DNA of 64,000 bases, from contig QCVS01000004.1 in the NCBI GenBank assembly GCA_003210285.1, forward strand, positions 1 through 64,000, read 5' to 3'. Position 1 is the first letter of the stretch, and each line of letters opens with the position of its first letter. Below, piece after piece: positions 38,815 through 49,023 of the stretch. Position numbers and translations under genes: made by a program. Under the pieces are notes generated by a model. That model saw nothing but the letters and a program-made list of their open reading frames with translations. It was not told the origin of the DNA and searched no databases. Source of the stretch: Prochlorococcus sp. AG-686-J21. GTDB taxonomy: Bacteria; Cyanobacteriota; Cyanobacteriia; PCC-6307; Cyanobiaceae.

Positions 38815-39471
38815 TTATAACGGCCCTGAAATACCTTGTTTACGAATCATTAGAAAATGCATAAGCATAAATACAGCTAGAGACCATGGTAGAACAAAAG
38901 TATGGAGACTATAAAATCTAGTTAGAGTAGATTGACCAACACTTTCTCCTCCTCGAAGAAGTTCAACCATAAAATCGCCAATAATCGGAATTGCCGCAGG
39001 AACACCTGAAACTATTTTAACTGCCCAGTATCCAACCTGATCCCATGGAAGTGAATAACCAGTTACTCCGAAAGCAACGGTTATAACTGCCATAACAACT
39101 CCTGTTACCCATGTTAATTCTCTTGGTCTTTTAAATCCTCCTGTAAGGTAAACCCTAAATACATGAAGGATTAACATCAGTACCATCATAGAGGCACTCC
39201 ATCTATGAACAGATCTGATTAACCAACCAAAACTAACATCAGTCATTAAGTAGCTAACAGAATTATAAGCTTGGGTAACGGTTGGCTTATAATAAAAAGT
39301 CATTGCAAAACCTGTTGCAAATTGAATTAAGAAGCATACTAAAGTTATGCCTCCTAAACAGTAAAAAATATTTACGTGAGGGGGTACGTACTTGGAAGTT
39401 ACGTCGTCAGTTATGTCTTGAATTTCAAGTCTCTCTTGAAACCAGTCATAAACAGAAGAGGAATCAGACAT
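38815..39471 (-). CDS. petB: cytochrome b6
   Basis: 218 aa. Four-helix haem b subunit of b6f, with two pairs of His ligands (in [19 protein letters not shown] and later [20 protein letters not shown], each spaced by 13-14 residues). The haem ci attachment Cys is in FYCLGGITL. Transcribed toward petD, with only about 70 bp of shared spacer to the divergent ctpA. Confidence 0.97.
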   Translation of the reverse strand: MSDSSSVYDWFQERLEIQDITDDVTSKYVPPHVNIFYCLGGITLVCFLIQFATGFAMTFYYKPTVTQAYNSVSYLMTDVSFGWLIRSVHRWSASMMVLMLILHVFRVYLTGGFKRPRELTWVTGVVMAVITVAFGVTGYSLPWDQVGYWAVKIVSGVPAAIPIIGDFMVELLRGGESVGQSTLTRFYSLHTFVLPWSLAVFMLMHFLMIRKQGISGPL

Positions 39472-39541
39472 CCAAAAAAAAATAGCTTTGATACAAAAAG
39501 CTTACTTAAAATTCACTTACTTGGTGTTAACACTTAACCCA

Positions 39542-40831
39542 ATGAATTCATCTTTTAACAAATTTTTAATATTCAAAAAATGGATCATAATCATGATGAT
39601 CTGTATTTTTTCTACCAATTTTTTGTATATTTCAAGCGTTAATGCGCTTAGTGATAGCAAGCAATTTGTACTTGACGCTTGGACGTTAGTAAATGAGGGA
39701 TATTATGATCCGGAAAGGCTTGATGAAATCCAATGGAAGAAGATTAGACAAAAAACATTACAGAAACAAATTGAAACAAGTGATGAGGCTTATTCTGCAA
39801 TTGAAGATATGTTAAAACCCCTTGAAGATCCTTTTACAAGAATATTAAGGCCAAAAGATTATGAACTTCTGAAAACAAGCAATTTTGGAAGCGAAATAAA
39901 TGGGGTAGGACTTCAATTGGGAGAAGATGAAATGACTAAAGAAATCAAAGTTATTTCAACATTGGCAGGATCCCCTGCAGAAGAAGCAGGGATAATTAGT
40001 GGAGATCAAATAGATAAGGTTGATGGAATATCTTGTTCCGAGTTAGGTCTTGCAAATACTGCATCAAAACTTAGAGGAGAATCCGGAACAAAGGTTCTAG
40101 TTCAAATTAAATCAATGTCTAATGAGACTAAAGAAATTGATTTAGAAAGAAGATCGGTTGACCTTAGACCAGTAAGAACAAAGAGATTGAGAGATGATTC
40201 TCATACCATAGGATATTTAAGAATTACTCAATTTAGTGAAAGTGTTCCAAAAAAAATTGAAGAGGCTCTGCAGGAACTCAAAGAGAAAGAAGTTGAGGGG
40301 ATAATACTTGATTTAAGAAATAACTCTGGCGGGTTGGTAAGTTCTGGAATTGCAGTAGCAGACTCATTTCTAAGTGAACAAGCAATCGTAGAAACAAAAG
40401 ACAGAAATGGTATTAAGGATGCAATAATTTCTCAGGAAAATACTTTTTTTGATGGCCCGATGGTAACTTTAGTAAACAAAGGTACTGCAAGCGCAAGTGA
40501 AATACTTGCAGGATCCCTGCAAGATAATAAGAGATCAACATTAATGGGTGAACAAACTTATGGGAAAGGACTAATTCAGTCTTTGAAAAGTTTAGGAGAA
40601 GACAGTGGTATAGCTATTACTGTTGCTAGTTATTTAACACCTGAGGGTAATAATATTCAGGGTAAGGGAATAACTCCTGATAAAATTTTAGATCTCCCCG
40701 AGGCTAGGGACTACGGAAATTCTGAAGATAAATGGGTAAAAAATGCAGAAATATACTTAAACGCTTTGTTTGATGAAAATGAAGTCGAAGAAAAAGTAAA
40801 TGAATTAGAAAAAAAAGACATTGAAAATTAA
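39542..40831 (+). CDS. ctpA: carboxyl-terminal processing protease, S41
   Basis: 429 aa from ATG 39542; a TTG at 39488 would add 18 residues. Signal-like helix near the start (WIIIMMICIFSTNFLYISSVNAL) directs it to the lumen/periplasm. PDZ domain (ISTLAGSPAEEAGIISGDQIDKVDG) is followed by the S41 catalytic core: nucleophile Ser in GTASASEILAGSLQ and Lys in GEQTYGKGLIQ. CtpA-type proteases mature PSII D1 by trimming its C-terminus; paralogues have other roles. Divergent from petB. Confidence 0.9.
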   Translation: MNSSFNKFLIFKKWIIIMMICIFSTNFLYISSVNALSDSKQFVLDAWTLVNEGYYDPERLDEIQWKKIRQKTLQKQIETSDEAYSAIEDMLKPLEDPFTRILRPKDYELLKTSNFGSEINGVGLQLGEDEMTKEIKVISTLAGSPAEEAGIISGDQIDKVDGISCSELGLANTASKLRGESGTKVLVQIKSMSNETKEIDLERRSVDLRPVRTKRLRDDSHTIGYLRITQFSESVPKKIEEALQELKEKEVEGIILDLRNNSGGLVSSGIAVADSFLSEQAIVETKDRNGIKDAIISQENTFFDGPMVTLVNKGTASASEILAGSLQDNKRSTLMGEQTYGKGLIQSLKSLGEDSGIAITVASYLTPEGNNIQGKGITPDKILDLPEARDYGNSEDKWVKNAEIYLNALFDENEVEEKVNELEKKDIEN

Positions 40832-40866
40832 AAAAATCTTTTTTTTATATAGATAATATCTTAGTT

Positions 40867-42126
40867 ATGAACAATAAAAGAATTTTTCATGATCCAATAC
40901 ATAAGGAAATAATCATTGATTCAGACAAACCAGAAGAATTAATGATTATGCAACTAATTGATACTTTGGCATTTCAGAGATTGAGAAGGATAAAACAATT
41001 AGGTGCTGCCTCTCTTCTTTTCCATGGAGCAGAATCAAGCAGATTCACTCACTCAATTGGTGTATTTTGTGTTGCGAGAAAGATTTATAGAAAACTAATA
41101 GAAATAAAGCCCGAGTTTAGACAAAATAAATTCATACTTTTTGGTGCTGCTCTTTTACATGATTTAGGCCATGGTCCCTTAAGTCATACAAGTGAGGTTA
41201 TCTTTGCTCATGATCATGAGTTTTGGTCTAAAAATTTAGTTAATAACTATTCACCTATCTCTTCAATTCTTAAGAATTTCGGAACCGAATTACCTAATCA
41301 AATTGGAGACTTATTTACAACTAAAAACCTATTCTCAAGACCTTTAAAAACATTAATTAGTAGTGAAATAGATTGTGATCGACTTGATTATTTGCTTCGT
41401 GATAGTTATAACACTGGAACAAAATATGGATTAGTAGATTTAGAAAGAATTATTTCAGCTCTTACTTTTTCTCCTGATGGGAGCATCGCAATCAAACCAA
41501 AAGGAGTAATAGCTATTGAACATTTTTTAGTTCTAAGGAACATGATGTATAGAACTATTTACAACCACAGAATCAATGAAATTTCCACTTGGATTTTAGA
41601 GAAAATTATTCAAATTATCAAAAAAAATTCCCAAAAAAAAGACTTATGGATAGATGAAAGCATGCACAGATGGATATTTTCTCCAAACCAACTTGAAATT
41701 AAGGACTTCCTTGCGAATGACGACATAGTTTTTTATTTCCATTTAATGAAATGGAAAGATGAATCTTTTGAACCTTTAGAGACTCTTTGTAAGATGTTTA
41801 TTGATAGAAACTTACTAAAAGCATCAGATATAAGTTTTCTCACAAAATTAAAAAGACTGGAAATTTTAGCTTTTACAAGAAAAATATGTAAAATAAATAA
41901 CTATGATTCAGAGATATTTTGCGGAATTAAAGAAAGATCTTTTAAAGGTTTTAAGTCTGATAATTCTCTGAGAATATGGGATGGAACATATCAAGACCTA
42001 CTAGAAAATCAATCAGAATTGATAAATACATTGATGTCTTCAAAGAATACTTCACTAATTATTTATCCAGGTGAGTTTAGAAAAGATATAGAAGATCAGA
42101 TTGCAATAGAAAGAGCTAAAGAATAA
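40867..42126 (+). CDS. HD-domain phosphohydrolase (dGTPase-like)
   Basis: 419 aa. HD metal site: RFTHSIGVF (His62), LLHDLGHGPLSHTSE (His98-Asp99, His102, His107) and a late Asp in SSEIDCDRLDYLLRDSYNTG. This is the layout of SAMHD1/YdhJ-like HD phosphohydrolases that hydrolyse nucleotides, possibly dNTPs. It ends one base before minC, so it belongs to the min operon transcript. Confidence 0.85.
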   Translation: MNNKRIFHDPIHKEIIIDSDKPEELMIMQLIDTLAFQRLRRIKQLGAASLLFHGAESSRFTHSIGVFCVARKIYRKLIEIKPEFRQNKFILFGAALLHDLGHGPLSHTSEVIFAHDHEFWSKNLVNNYSPISSILKNFGTELPNQIGDLFTTKNLFSRPLKTLISSEIDCDRLDYLLRDSYNTGTKYGLVDLERIISALTFSPDGSIAIKPKGVIAIEHFLVLRNMMYRTIYNHRINEISTWILEKIIQIIKKNSQKKDLWIDESMHRWIFSPNQLEIKDFLANDDIVFYFHLMKWKDESFEPLETLCKMFIDRNLLKASDISFLTKLKRLEILAFTRKICKINNYDSEIFCGIKERSFKGFKSDNSLRIWDGTYQDLLENQSELINTLMSSKNTSLIIYPGEFRKDIEDQIAIERAKE

Positions 42127-42792
42127 ATGCAATTAATTTTTAGAAGTATTGATAATGAATTTGTAAAATCATTTCCTTTCAAAAGCTTTGAACTTTATCA
42201 AGATTTTTACGACGAATTATTTACTATTGATAACCTTGCCACAGCGAGTCTTATTACAGAAAATGAAAAAATTAATTCATGCGAATTAGCAAAATTGAAA
42301 CTAATTCTTGAAAAACATAATATTAAGTTTTCAAATATTTATTCAAATAATAGGGAAACAGTCTTAAGTGGAAAGTCTTTGAAAATCAACTCTACGTTTC
42401 TAAATATCAAAGATCTTAAAAAACAATTACCTCTAGATCCTTCATATATACAGAAGGATATCATTCACAAAGGGACAGTTAGATCAGGGGATCGAATATC
42501 TTCAAATGGTGATCTTTTTATTATGGGTGACGTTAATCCGGGAGCAATTATTTCCGCGAATAATAATGTTTATGTTTGGGGTAAATTATTTGGTGTCGCA
42601 TTCGCCGGTAAAAATGGAAATAAAAATGCTTCTATTGCCTCACTTTATTTAAACCCTCTACAATTAAGAATCTGCGAAATTGTAGCTATAGGTCCAAAAG
42701 AGAAGCCCAAGGATCAATATCCCGAAGTTGCAATATTGGAAGACAATAAAATAATTATCAAACCTTATCTTCTAAATAACAACTTGAAATAA
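42127..42792 (+). CDS. minC: septum site-determining protein MinC
   Basis: 221 aa. C-terminal beta-helix domain (HKGTVRSGDRISSNGDLFIMGDVNPGAII in two parts) with PGAxIxAxxNVYVWGKLFG, which binds MinD and inhibits FtsZ polymers. The N-terminal domain is divergent, as in other cyanobacteria. First base follows directly on the HD gene stop. Confidence 0.92.
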   Translation: MQLIFRSIDNEFVKSFPFKSFELYQDFYDELFTIDNLATASLITENEKINSCELAKLKLILEKHNIKFSNIYSNNRETVLSGKSLKINSTFLNIKDLKKQLPLDPSYIQKDIIHKGTVRSGDRISSNGDLFIMGDVNPGAIISANNNVYVWGKLFGVAFAGKNGNKNASIASLYLNPLQLRICEIVAIGPKEKPKDQYPEVAILEDNKIIIKPYLLNNNLK

Positions 42793-42906
42793 ATAAATAT
42801 TTTGAAATAAATTAATTAACAAGTAATAAATTTAAGAATTACTTAACTTTTATAAAATTTTAATTTTTTAATTCTAGCTTATTATTTATTGAATTATTAA
42901 TTTTTT

Positions 42907-43722
42907 TTGTCGAAGAATACTCGCACTATCTTAATCTGTTCCGGTAAAGGAGGAGTTGGCAAAACTACCTTAACTGCAAACCTTGGCATTGCCCTAGCAA
43001 ATAGTGGGGCATCAACAGCTGTGCTAGACGCTGATTTTGGATTGAGAAATTTAGATCTTCTCTTAGGTTTAGAAAATCGTATTATTTATACGGCTCAAGA
43101 TGTTCTCGATAAGAATTGTCGTCTTGATCAAGCATTAGTTAGACACAAAAAGGAGCCTAATTTAGCACTATTACCAGCTGGTGATCCTAGGATGCTTGAT
43201 TGGATGAAGCCTGAGGATATGAAAGAAATTAGTAAATTACTTAGTGAGAAGTTTGATTATGTTTTAGTAGATTGTCCAGCGGGAGTTGAAGATGGTTTTA
43301 AAAATGCTCTTTCAGCTTGCAAAGAAGCAATAGTAGTTACAAACCCTGAATTATCAGCAGTTCGTGATGCAGACAGAGTAATAGGAATTTTAAATACTTC
43401 TGATATAAAGCCAATACAGCTGGTAATAAATAGAGTTCGCCCTAATATGATGGCTAATCAGGAAATGCTCTCTATAGAAGATGTTCAAAGTATCCTTTCC
43501 TTGCCGTTGCTGGGTATTGTTTTAGAGGATGAACAAGTAATAATAAGTACAAACAGAGGAGAGCCCCTTACTCTTTCTGATAGTAAATCTCCTGCTAAAA
43601 AATGCTATTTAAATGTATCTCAAAGGCTTATAGGAATAGATATTCCAATTATCGATCCAAAGAATGAAGGGAAAAGCCTTAAAGATAAATTCATGAGATT
43701 AATGCAAACAAAGATTTTTTAA
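42907..43722 (+). CDS. minD: septum site-determining ATPase MinD
   Basis: 271 aa, TTG start (MSKNTRTILICS). Deviant Walker A KGGVGKTT at residues 14-21, switch DADFGLRNLDLLLGLENR and VDCPAGVEDGFKNAL. C-terminal amphipathic membrane-targeting helix (SLKDKFMRLMQTKIF). ATP-dependent membrane dimer that recruits MinC and is driven off by MinE. No ATG upstream in frame. Confidence 0.95.
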   Translation: MSKNTRTILICSGKGGVGKTTLTANLGIALANSGASTAVLDADFGLRNLDLLLGLENRIIYTAQDVLDKNCRLDQALVRHKKEPNLALLPAGDPRMLDWMKPEDMKEISKLLSEKFDYVLVDCPAGVEDGFKNALSACKEAIVVTNPELSAVRDADRVIGILNTSDIKPIQLVINRVRPNMMANQEMLSIEDVQSILSLPLLGIVLEDEQVIISTNRGEPLTLSDSKSPAKKCYLNVSQRLIGIDIPIIDPKNEGKSLKDKFMRLMQTKIF

Positions 43723-43725
43723 AAA

Positions 43726-44046
43726 ATGATGACTCTTAGAGACCTTATAAACAAATTGCTAGGCAGAGAAACGGCCAGTGCTAATACTGCAAGAGAAAGA
43801 TTGCAATTAGTTTTAGCTCATGACAGAGTTGACATGAGTACATTAACAACTGATCTTTTGGATAAGATGAGAAAAGAAATACTTGATGTGGTGGCTAAAT
43901 ATGTTGAGATAGATTTTGAGGAAGTAGCTGTAAGTTTAGAAACAGAAGACAGAATGACAGCATTAGTAGCAAATCTGCCTATAAAAAGAACTCTTACAGG
44001 AGAAATTGAATTTAAAAAAAATGATGAGACCTCTAAAAAGAAATAA
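43726..44046 (+). CDS. minE: cell division topological factor MinE
   Basis: 106 aa, 3 bp after minD. N-terminal MinD-contact region ([18 protein letters not shown]) and the topological domain ([24 protein letters not shown]). Completes the minCDE set that positions the division ring. Confidence 0.95.
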   Translation: MMTLRDLINKLLGRETASANTARERLQLVLAHDRVDMSTLTTDLLDKMRKEILDVVAKYVEIDFEEVAVSLETEDRMTALVANLPIKRTLTGEIEFKKNDETSKKK

Positions 44047-44111
44047 AAGTTTTAAAAATCTAAATTAATAAATTATCAAATAACACCTAGCTGTATGTAA
44101 AATAAATTTAT

Positions 44112-44183
44112 GCCGGCTTAGCTCAGCGGTAGAGCAGCGCTTTTGTAAAGCGAAGGTCATCAGTTCAAATCTGTTAGCCGGCA
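44112..44183 (+). tRNA. trnT: tRNA-Thr (TGT)
   Basis: 72 nt. Acceptor GCCGGCT/AGCCGGC, D-arm AGCTCAGCGGTAGAGCA, anticodon loop TTTTGTAAA with TGT, T-arm AGTTCAAATCT. Lies between minE and the convergent 58-aa membrane gene (3 bp gap). Confidence 0.95.
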
Positions 44184-44186
44184 TGT

Positions 44187-44363
44187 TTACAATTTTATAT
44201 TTGATTCCTCTTTTTTTGTCGAAAATAGAAAAATAAAAAAGAATAAAAGTAAAATTGGCAAAATTTTTATCTCGAATAGATCAGTTAAAAAAGAAGTTAC
44301 AGGTTCAAAAATCCAGTAAGAAAAAATTTGTGTTAGTGAAATAAAAAATATAAGAAGAAGCAT
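44187..44363 (-). CDS. two-helix small membrane protein coupled to tsaC, 58 aa
   Basis: Its ATG shares one base with the tsaC stop (TAATG), a sign of translational coupling. Two hydrophobic helices (LLLIFFISLTQIFSYWIF and IKILPILLLFFFIFLF) and a charged tail (STKKEESNIKL). It ends 3 bp from tRNA-Thr on the other strand. Family unknown. Confidence 0.6.
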   Translation of the reverse strand: MLLLIFFISLTQIFSYWIFEPVTSFLTDLFEIKILPILLLFFFIFLFSTKKEESNIKL

Positions 44364-44944
44364 TACTCAATACCTGGGATTGAAACTTCTCCTTCTCTTA
44401 TTATTTTCCATTTACCATGATTCACCCAAGAAATTATGGTACTCGCCCTACCACTACATTTTCTCCAAGGAATTGGTCCTAAAATATTTACATTAGGCAA
44501 ATTAATCGAAATTTCTTTTGCACTAGTAGCGGGAGGCAAACCTGAAATATTTGCACTTGAGGTTAGTAATGGTCCACTTTCCTTTAAGAGTAATTTAGTC
44601 ATTTTAGAATCTGGTATTCGTAGACCCAACGTAAAGTTACTGGCGGATGAAAATGATCTTGTTTTTTCAGAGCACGGAATAATGATTGTTAAGGGTCCTG
44701 GCCAATAATATGAAGCAATACATTTGAAATCATCTAATGCCGATTCATGAACAAAATCATCAAATTTAAAATTTTCAGCTCCCATCAAAATTAAAGGTTT
44801 TTTAATATCTCTTTTTTTTATCTTATAAATAATTTCTGAAAACTTTGGTAAGCATCCAATCGCAGGCAAAGTATCAGTCTGAAAAACTATAGGCAAACCA
44901 CTACTAAGTTTTTCTAAAGCTAATTTTTGGTCTATGACATTCAT
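44363..44944 (-). CDS. tsaC: L-threonylcarbamoyladenylate synthase, TsaC/YrdC/Sua5
   Basis: 193 aa, the single-domain TsaC form. Makes threonylcarbamoyl-AMP from Thr, HCO3 and ATP for the t6A37 modification of ANN-decoding tRNAs. Family motifs: GLPIVFQTDTLPAIGCLPKF, KKRDIKKPLILM, GPLTIIIP, GLRIPDS and PLLTSSANISG. Lies 8 bp downstream of prmC on the same strand; a tRNA-Thr gene is nearby but not functionally implied. Confidence 0.92.
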   Translation of the reverse strand: MNVIDQKLALEKLSSGLPIVFQTDTLPAIGCLPKFSEIIYKIKKRDIKKPLILMGAENFKFDDFVHESALDDFKCIASYYWPGPLTIIIPCSEKTRSFSSASNFTLGLRIPDSKMTKLLLKESGPLLTSSANISGLPPATSAKEISINLPNVNILGPIPWRKCSGRASTIISWVNHGKWKIIREGEVSIPGIE

Positions 44945-44952
44945 TTAAATTA

Positions 44953-45834
44953 TTAACTAATAATTTCTTTATATCTTCCTATTGTAAATCTTCCAATCCC
45001 AGAAAGATCTTTTAATACTTTTACTGAAGTAAATCTATTTTCAAGAAATAATTGTTTAACTTTTTCACCTTGATCAAAATGATTCTCAATTAATAACAAC
45101 CCTTTATGTTTTAAATATATCGACGCATTTTGAACTATTTCATTTATATGATCAAGGCCTTCTTTCCCTCCCAGTAGAGCATTTTTAGGTTCAAAATTCT
45201 TTACTTCTATTGGTAAGACTTCATAAATATCTTGCGGAATATATGGAGGATTAGCTACAGCTAAATCTATTTCTCCTTTATAATTCGCAAGAGGATCCCA
45301 CCAATTCCCACTATAAAATCTTAAATTAGATTGATTAGAGTTGTTTGCAAAATTTCTCGATGCAATCTCAATAGCATTTTTATCAATATCAGTTGCAATT
45401 CCATTCCAATTTGGATTAGCCAATGCTAAAGCTATGCTAATTGCACCTGAACCAGTACCAAGATCTACAAAGGTTATTTTTTCTTTCTTATTATTAAATA
45501 TCCCAGAAATTATTTCAATAATAAGTTCTGTTTCTGGTCGGGGGATAAGAACTCTATTTGTAACTTCTAATTTGAGATCCCTCCAAAAAGAAATTCCACT
45601 TAGATATTGTATAGGTATAGAAGTATTAAGGTGTTTATCCCAAAAAGTTTCTAATAAATCTAAACTTAATTTTAAATTTAAATTTTTTTCAGATTTTATT
45701 TTAATTAAATTTAATTCTTTATTCGAAAGTCCAGCTAATGAATCGATCAAAAGATTTAGAGAGTTGTTATCTCCTCCTTTTGATACTTGTTTTTTTTTCC
45801 ACAATGAAAATTCTTCAGCAGAAATTACAAACAT
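44953..45834 (-). CDS. prmC: release factor glutamine methyltransferase
   Basis: 293 aa. Methylates the Gln of the GGQ motif in RF1 and RF2 using SAM. SAM-binding VDLGTGSGAISIALALANP and the substrate motif NPPY in AVANPPYIPQ, plus a helical N-terminal domain with PIQYLSGISFWRDLKLEV. 12 bp after psbM; continues into tsaC. The three are likely one transcript. Confidence 0.94.
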   Translation of the reverse strand: MFVISAEEFSLWKKKQVSKGGDNNSLNLLIDSLAGLSNKELNLIKIKSEKNLNLKLSLDLLETFWDKHLNTSIPIQYLSGISFWRDLKLEVTNRVLIPRPETELIIEIISGIFNNKKEKITFVDLGTGSGAISIALALANPNWNGIATDIDKNAIEIASRNFANNSNQSNLRFYSGNWWDPLANYKGEIDLAVANPPYIPQDIYEVLPIEVKNFEPKNALLGGKEGLDHINEIVQNASIYLKHKGLLLIENHFDQGEKVKQLFLENRFTSVKVLKDLSGIGRFTIGRYKEIIS

Positions 45835-45846
45835 TCAACCATTAAC

Positions 45847-45999
45847 TTAGCGTTTTGGACCAAGTTTACCTTTACTAGAATCTGAATAAAAGCTTGATTT
45901 CTCGCCATCTTGGGTCGAAATAAATAAACCAATTAGAAAGATTGTTGGTACTCCTACAAATAGAAGACTTGCTACGAAACCAAAATTTGTTGTTTCCAT
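45847..45999 (-). CDS. psbM: photosystem II subunit M
   Basis: 50 aa. PSII dimer-interface small subunit. N-terminal METTNFGFVASLLFVGVPTI and the membrane helix FLIGLFIST are the PsbM pattern; the C-terminal extension (DGEKSSFYSDSSKGKLGPKR) is longer than in chloroplast PsbM. First gene ahead of prmC-tsaC. Confidence 0.93.
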   Translation of the reverse strand: METTNFGFVASLLFVGVPTIFLIGLFISTQDGEKSSFYSDSSKGKLGPKR

Positions 46000-46102
46000 T
46001 TAAAAAGACAAATTCAATAATAATTAAGACTATAGACATTCAAAAGGGAATTAAGTGGGAAAAGACAAAAATTCTACTAACTCATTAACAGTCTTAAACA
46101 AT

Positions 46103-46465
46103 TTATCTAGGTAATTTTTTGCTTTCAGCAGATTCTTTTAAATCTTTCAAATTTGATGGAGGAGATTGAGGCTTAGTAAGTATTACCGAAGATGAATTAA
46201 TGAGTGTTTGACAGGCAAGTCTCCAGTTATCAGGCCTGTTGTTGAGTTTTTCTTCCTCGACAACAGTGAGGGGACTTAGTGAGTTTTTCGCTCCCCCTTC
46301 AACAGAAACAAAACAAGTACTGCATTGCCCAACTCCACCGCAATTACCTAGTATGCCTTTTAATCCATAAAGTTGTAATTTCTCTCTAATTACTAACTCT
46401 CTCAAATTTTCTCCAGATTTGCATTCGATATCTATTCCCTCACGGATGAATCTAATAATTGCCAT
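46103..46465 (-). CDS. 2Fe-2S ferredoxin, plant type fold
   Basis: 120 aa. Cysteine cluster C-x5-C-x2-C in GNCGGVGQCSTCFVSVEGG with a fourth Cys in WRLACQTLI. This is the adrenodoxin/plant-like arrangement, with long C-terminal extension rich in Lys/Ser. Not the main photosynthetic ferredoxin; partner unknown. Divergent from psbB. Confidence 0.85.
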   Translation of the reverse strand: MAIIRFIREGIDIECKSGENLRELVIREKLQLYGLKGILGNCGGVGQCSTCFVSVEGGAKNSLSPLTVVEEEKLNNRPDNWRLACQTLINSSSVILTKPQSPPSNLKDLKESAESKKLPR

Positions 46466-46687
46466 TTTTTTGTTATTTTTATATATTTTGGCGCTTTACT
46501 TTGAGAATTGTGACCAAAATATTAACATATTTTTGTTAAAAATTCGCTGAAACTAAAGTGACACAGACTTATTTGACCAATTTTACTAAGAAAATTAATT
46601 TATTTACAAAACTCTCTCAATGCCCAAAAAACCCTTACGATCATGTTGTTTAGCTGTTAATTCAGCATCGTTACAAGAATTTAACCG

Positions 46688-48211
46688 ATGGGATTGCCTT
46701 GGTATAGAGTTCACACAGTAGTTATCAACGACCCCGGTCGACTACTAGCTGTGCATCTCATGCATACTGCATTATTAGCCGGCTGGGCCGGTTCTATGGC
46801 TTTATATGAATTAGCCATTTTTGATCCTTCAGACGCTGTTCTCAATCCAATGTGGAGACAGGGAATGTATGTCATGCCATTCATGGCGAGATTAGGGATC
46901 ACAAGTAGTTGGAACGGATGGGATATAACTGGAGCTACTGGAGTTGATCCAGGATTCTGGAGCTTTGAAGGTGTTGCAGCTGCCCACATTGTTTTTAGTG
47001 GACTTTTAATGCTTGCTTCAATCTGGCATTGGACATATTGGGATCTAGATTTATGGGAAGATGAAAGAACTGGTGAACCTGCTCTTGATCTCCCAAGAAT
47101 ATTTGGGATCCACCTTCTTTTATCAGGAATTACTTGCTTTGGATTTGGAGCTTTTCATTGCGCGAATGTCGGTATTTGGGTTTCAGATCCTTATGGTTTA
47201 ACTGGTCATGTAGAGCAGGTAGCACCATCTTGGGGAGCAGATGGATTTAATCCATTTAATCCTGGTGGGATAGTTGCGAATCATATTGCAGCTGGCCTTT
47301 TAGGTATTATCGGTGGAATATTTCACATCACAAATAGACCTGGAGAAAGGCTTTATAGAGCCCTTAAACTTGGAAGTCTGGAGGGAGTATTAGCTAGTGC
47401 TCTAGCCGCCGTTCTATTTGTATCTTTTGTTGTCGCAGGAACAATGTGGTACGGCTCTGCTACCACCCCTGTTGAATTGTTTGGACCAACTAGATATCAA
47501 TGGGACTCTGGTTACTTCAAAACTGAAATAAACAGGAGAGTTCAAACAGCTATTGATAATGGAGCAACTAAGGAAGAAGCATACGCTTCAATTCCAGAAA
47601 AGCTTGCATTCTACGATTATGTAGGGAACAGCCCTGCGAAAGGAGGATTGTTTAGGGTTGGGGCTCTTGTAAATGGAGATGGTTTACCAACTGGTTGGCA
47701 AGGTCATATTGCTTTTACAGATAAAGAGGGCAACGACTTAGAAGTTAGAAGAATTCCAAACTTCTTTGAAAACTTTCCAGTTATTTTGGAAGACAAAGAA
47801 GGGAATGTAAGAGCTGACATTCCATTTAGGAGAGCTGAAGCAAAGTATTCATTTGAACAAACTGGCATTACAGCAACTATTTACGGGGGTGATCTTAATG
47901 GTCAAACATTTACTGATCCCGCTGTAGTTAAAAGGTTAGCTAGGAAAGCACAACTTGGTGAAGCATTCAAGTTTGATAGAGAAACTTATAAATCTGATGG
48001 TGTATTCCGAAGTTCCCCAAGAGCTTGGTTTACTTATGCACATTTGTGTTTCGGATTATTATTCTTATTTGGTCATTGGTGGCATGCTTCAAGAACTCTT
48101 TACAGAGACTCTTTTGCTGGAATTGATGCCGAGATAGGAGATCAAGTTGAGTTTGGTCTCTTTAAGAAACTTGGTGACGAAACCACTCGAAGAATCCCAG
48201 GAAGGGTTTAA
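46688..48211 (+). CDS. psbB: photosystem II CP47 chlorophyll protein
   Basis: 507 aa, full length. Inner-antenna protein of PSII with six helices and many His chlorophyll ligands. N-terminus [21 protein letters not shown], the large lumenal loop, and the C-terminal [30 protein letters not shown]-like block (read as [13 protein letters not shown]... and [14 protein letters not shown]) are standard. Followed 23 bp on by psbT. Confidence 0.98.
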   Translation: MGLPWYRVHTVVINDPGRLLAVHLMHTALLAGWAGSMALYELAIFDPSDAVLNPMWRQGMYVMPFMARLGITSSWNGWDITGATGVDPGFWSFEGVAAAHIVFSGLLMLASIWHWTYWDLDLWEDERTGEPALDLPRIFGIHLLLSGITCFGFGAFHCANVGIWVSDPYGLTGHVEQVAPSWGADGFNPFNPGGIVANHIAAGLLGIIGGIFHITNRPGERLYRALKLGSLEGVLASALAAVLFVSFVVAGTMWYGSATTPVELFGPTRYQWDSGYFKTEINRRVQTAIDNGATKEEAYASIPEKLAFYDYVGNSPAKGGLFRVGALVNGDGLPTGWQGHIAFTDKEGNDLEVRRIPNFFENFPVILEDKEGNVRADIPFRRAEAKYSFEQTGITATIYGGDLNGQTFTDPAVVKRLARKAQLGEAFKFDRETYKSDGVFRSSPRAWFTYAHLCFGLLFLFGHWWHASRTLYRDSFAGIDAEIGDQVEFGLFKKLGDETTRRIPGRV

Positions 48212-48234
48212 ATTAAACTTTATTATTTTTTCTC

Positions 48235-48333
48235 ATGGAAGCTTTTGCTTACGTTCTTATTTTAACTCTCGCAGTTGTAACTTTATTTTTTGCAGTCGCT
48301 TTTAGAGATCCCCCTAAATTCGATAGGAAATAA
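48235..48333 (+). CDS. psbT: photosystem II subunit T
   Basis: 32 aa. [20 protein letters not shown] single helix and RDPPKFDRK tail, the PsbT standard. Cotranscribed with psbB and followed by a strong terminator. Confidence 0.97.
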   Translation: MEAFAYVLILTLAVVTLFFAVAFRDPPKFDRK

Positions 48334-48337
48334 ATTT

Positions 48338-48374
48338 AAAAAATCCCTCTATTTAATTAGGAGGGATTTTTTTT
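48338..48374 (+). terminator. intrinsic terminator of psbB-psbT
   Basis: AAAATCCCTC and GAGGGATTTT pair around an AT-rich loop and are followed by T. Strong. Confidence 0.85.
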
Positions 48375-48437
48375 GCTACTTTTCATTATCGTGATATTAA
48401 TCTACTATTAGAGTTAAAGATTGTATTAATTCACTAT

Positions 48438-48917
48438 ATGCAGTGTCCAACGTGTAAAAATACAGATAGCAGAGTTTTAGAATCAAGATCTGCTGATACT
48501 GGAAAAAGTGTCAGAAGAAGAAGAGAGTGTTTAAATTGCAGCTTTAGATTCACCACATATGAAAGAGTTGAGACAATGCCAATTTCTGTTCTTAAAAACG
48601 ATGGTAGCAGAGAATTATTTAATAAAGATAAATTAGTTACTGGGATATCTAGAGCATGCGAAAAAACAACATTTTCAAGAGAAGCGATTATTAATTTTGT
48701 TGACTCAATTGAATCTCAAATAATACAAGTCTCAAATAAGGATATTAAATCTTCTCACATTGGAGAATTAATTCTTAAAGGCTTAAGGAAAGAAAATGAA
48801 GTTGCTTACATAAGGTATGCATCAGTCTATAGGAAGTTTAATGGAGTAAAAGACTTTGTTTCCACTCTTGAATCTCTAAAAGGTAGTTCGAAAAATGAAT
48901 TAGCTTCAATTTTATGA
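48438..48917 (+). CDS. nrdR: transcriptional repressor NrdR
   Basis: 159 aa. Zinc ribbon (C3, C6 and [15 protein letters not shown]) plus an ATP-cone domain ([21 protein letters not shown]). Represses ribonucleotide reductase genes in response to ATP/dATP. Lies 106 bp before rps1 on the same strand. Confidence 0.94.
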   Translation: MQCPTCKNTDSRVLESRSADTGKSVRRRRECLNCSFRFTTYERVETMPISVLKNDGSRELFNKDKLVTGISRACEKTTFSREAIINFVDSIESQIIQVSNKDIKSSHIGELILKGLRKENEVAYIRYASVYRKFNGVKDFVSTLESLKGSSKNELASIL

Positions 48918-49023
48918 ATTCAGCCTACTGAAGTGTAGAATAAAATAACAAAAAATTTGCTCTTTAGTTTGCAGGCTAATAGCATTCCTTTCTAACCATC
49001 TTAGGTGGTCTGCGTTTTAAAAA

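Noticed and set aside
45341-45850. 169-codon plus-strand frame
   Set aside because: Lies antisense to prmC, whose SAM-binding and NPPY motifs are unmistakable.
48995-49009. Short hairpin ACCATC/GGTGGT upstream of rps1, considered as an autoregulatory leader
   Set aside because: Only six pairs with one wobble and a 3-base loop; no evidence beyond position.
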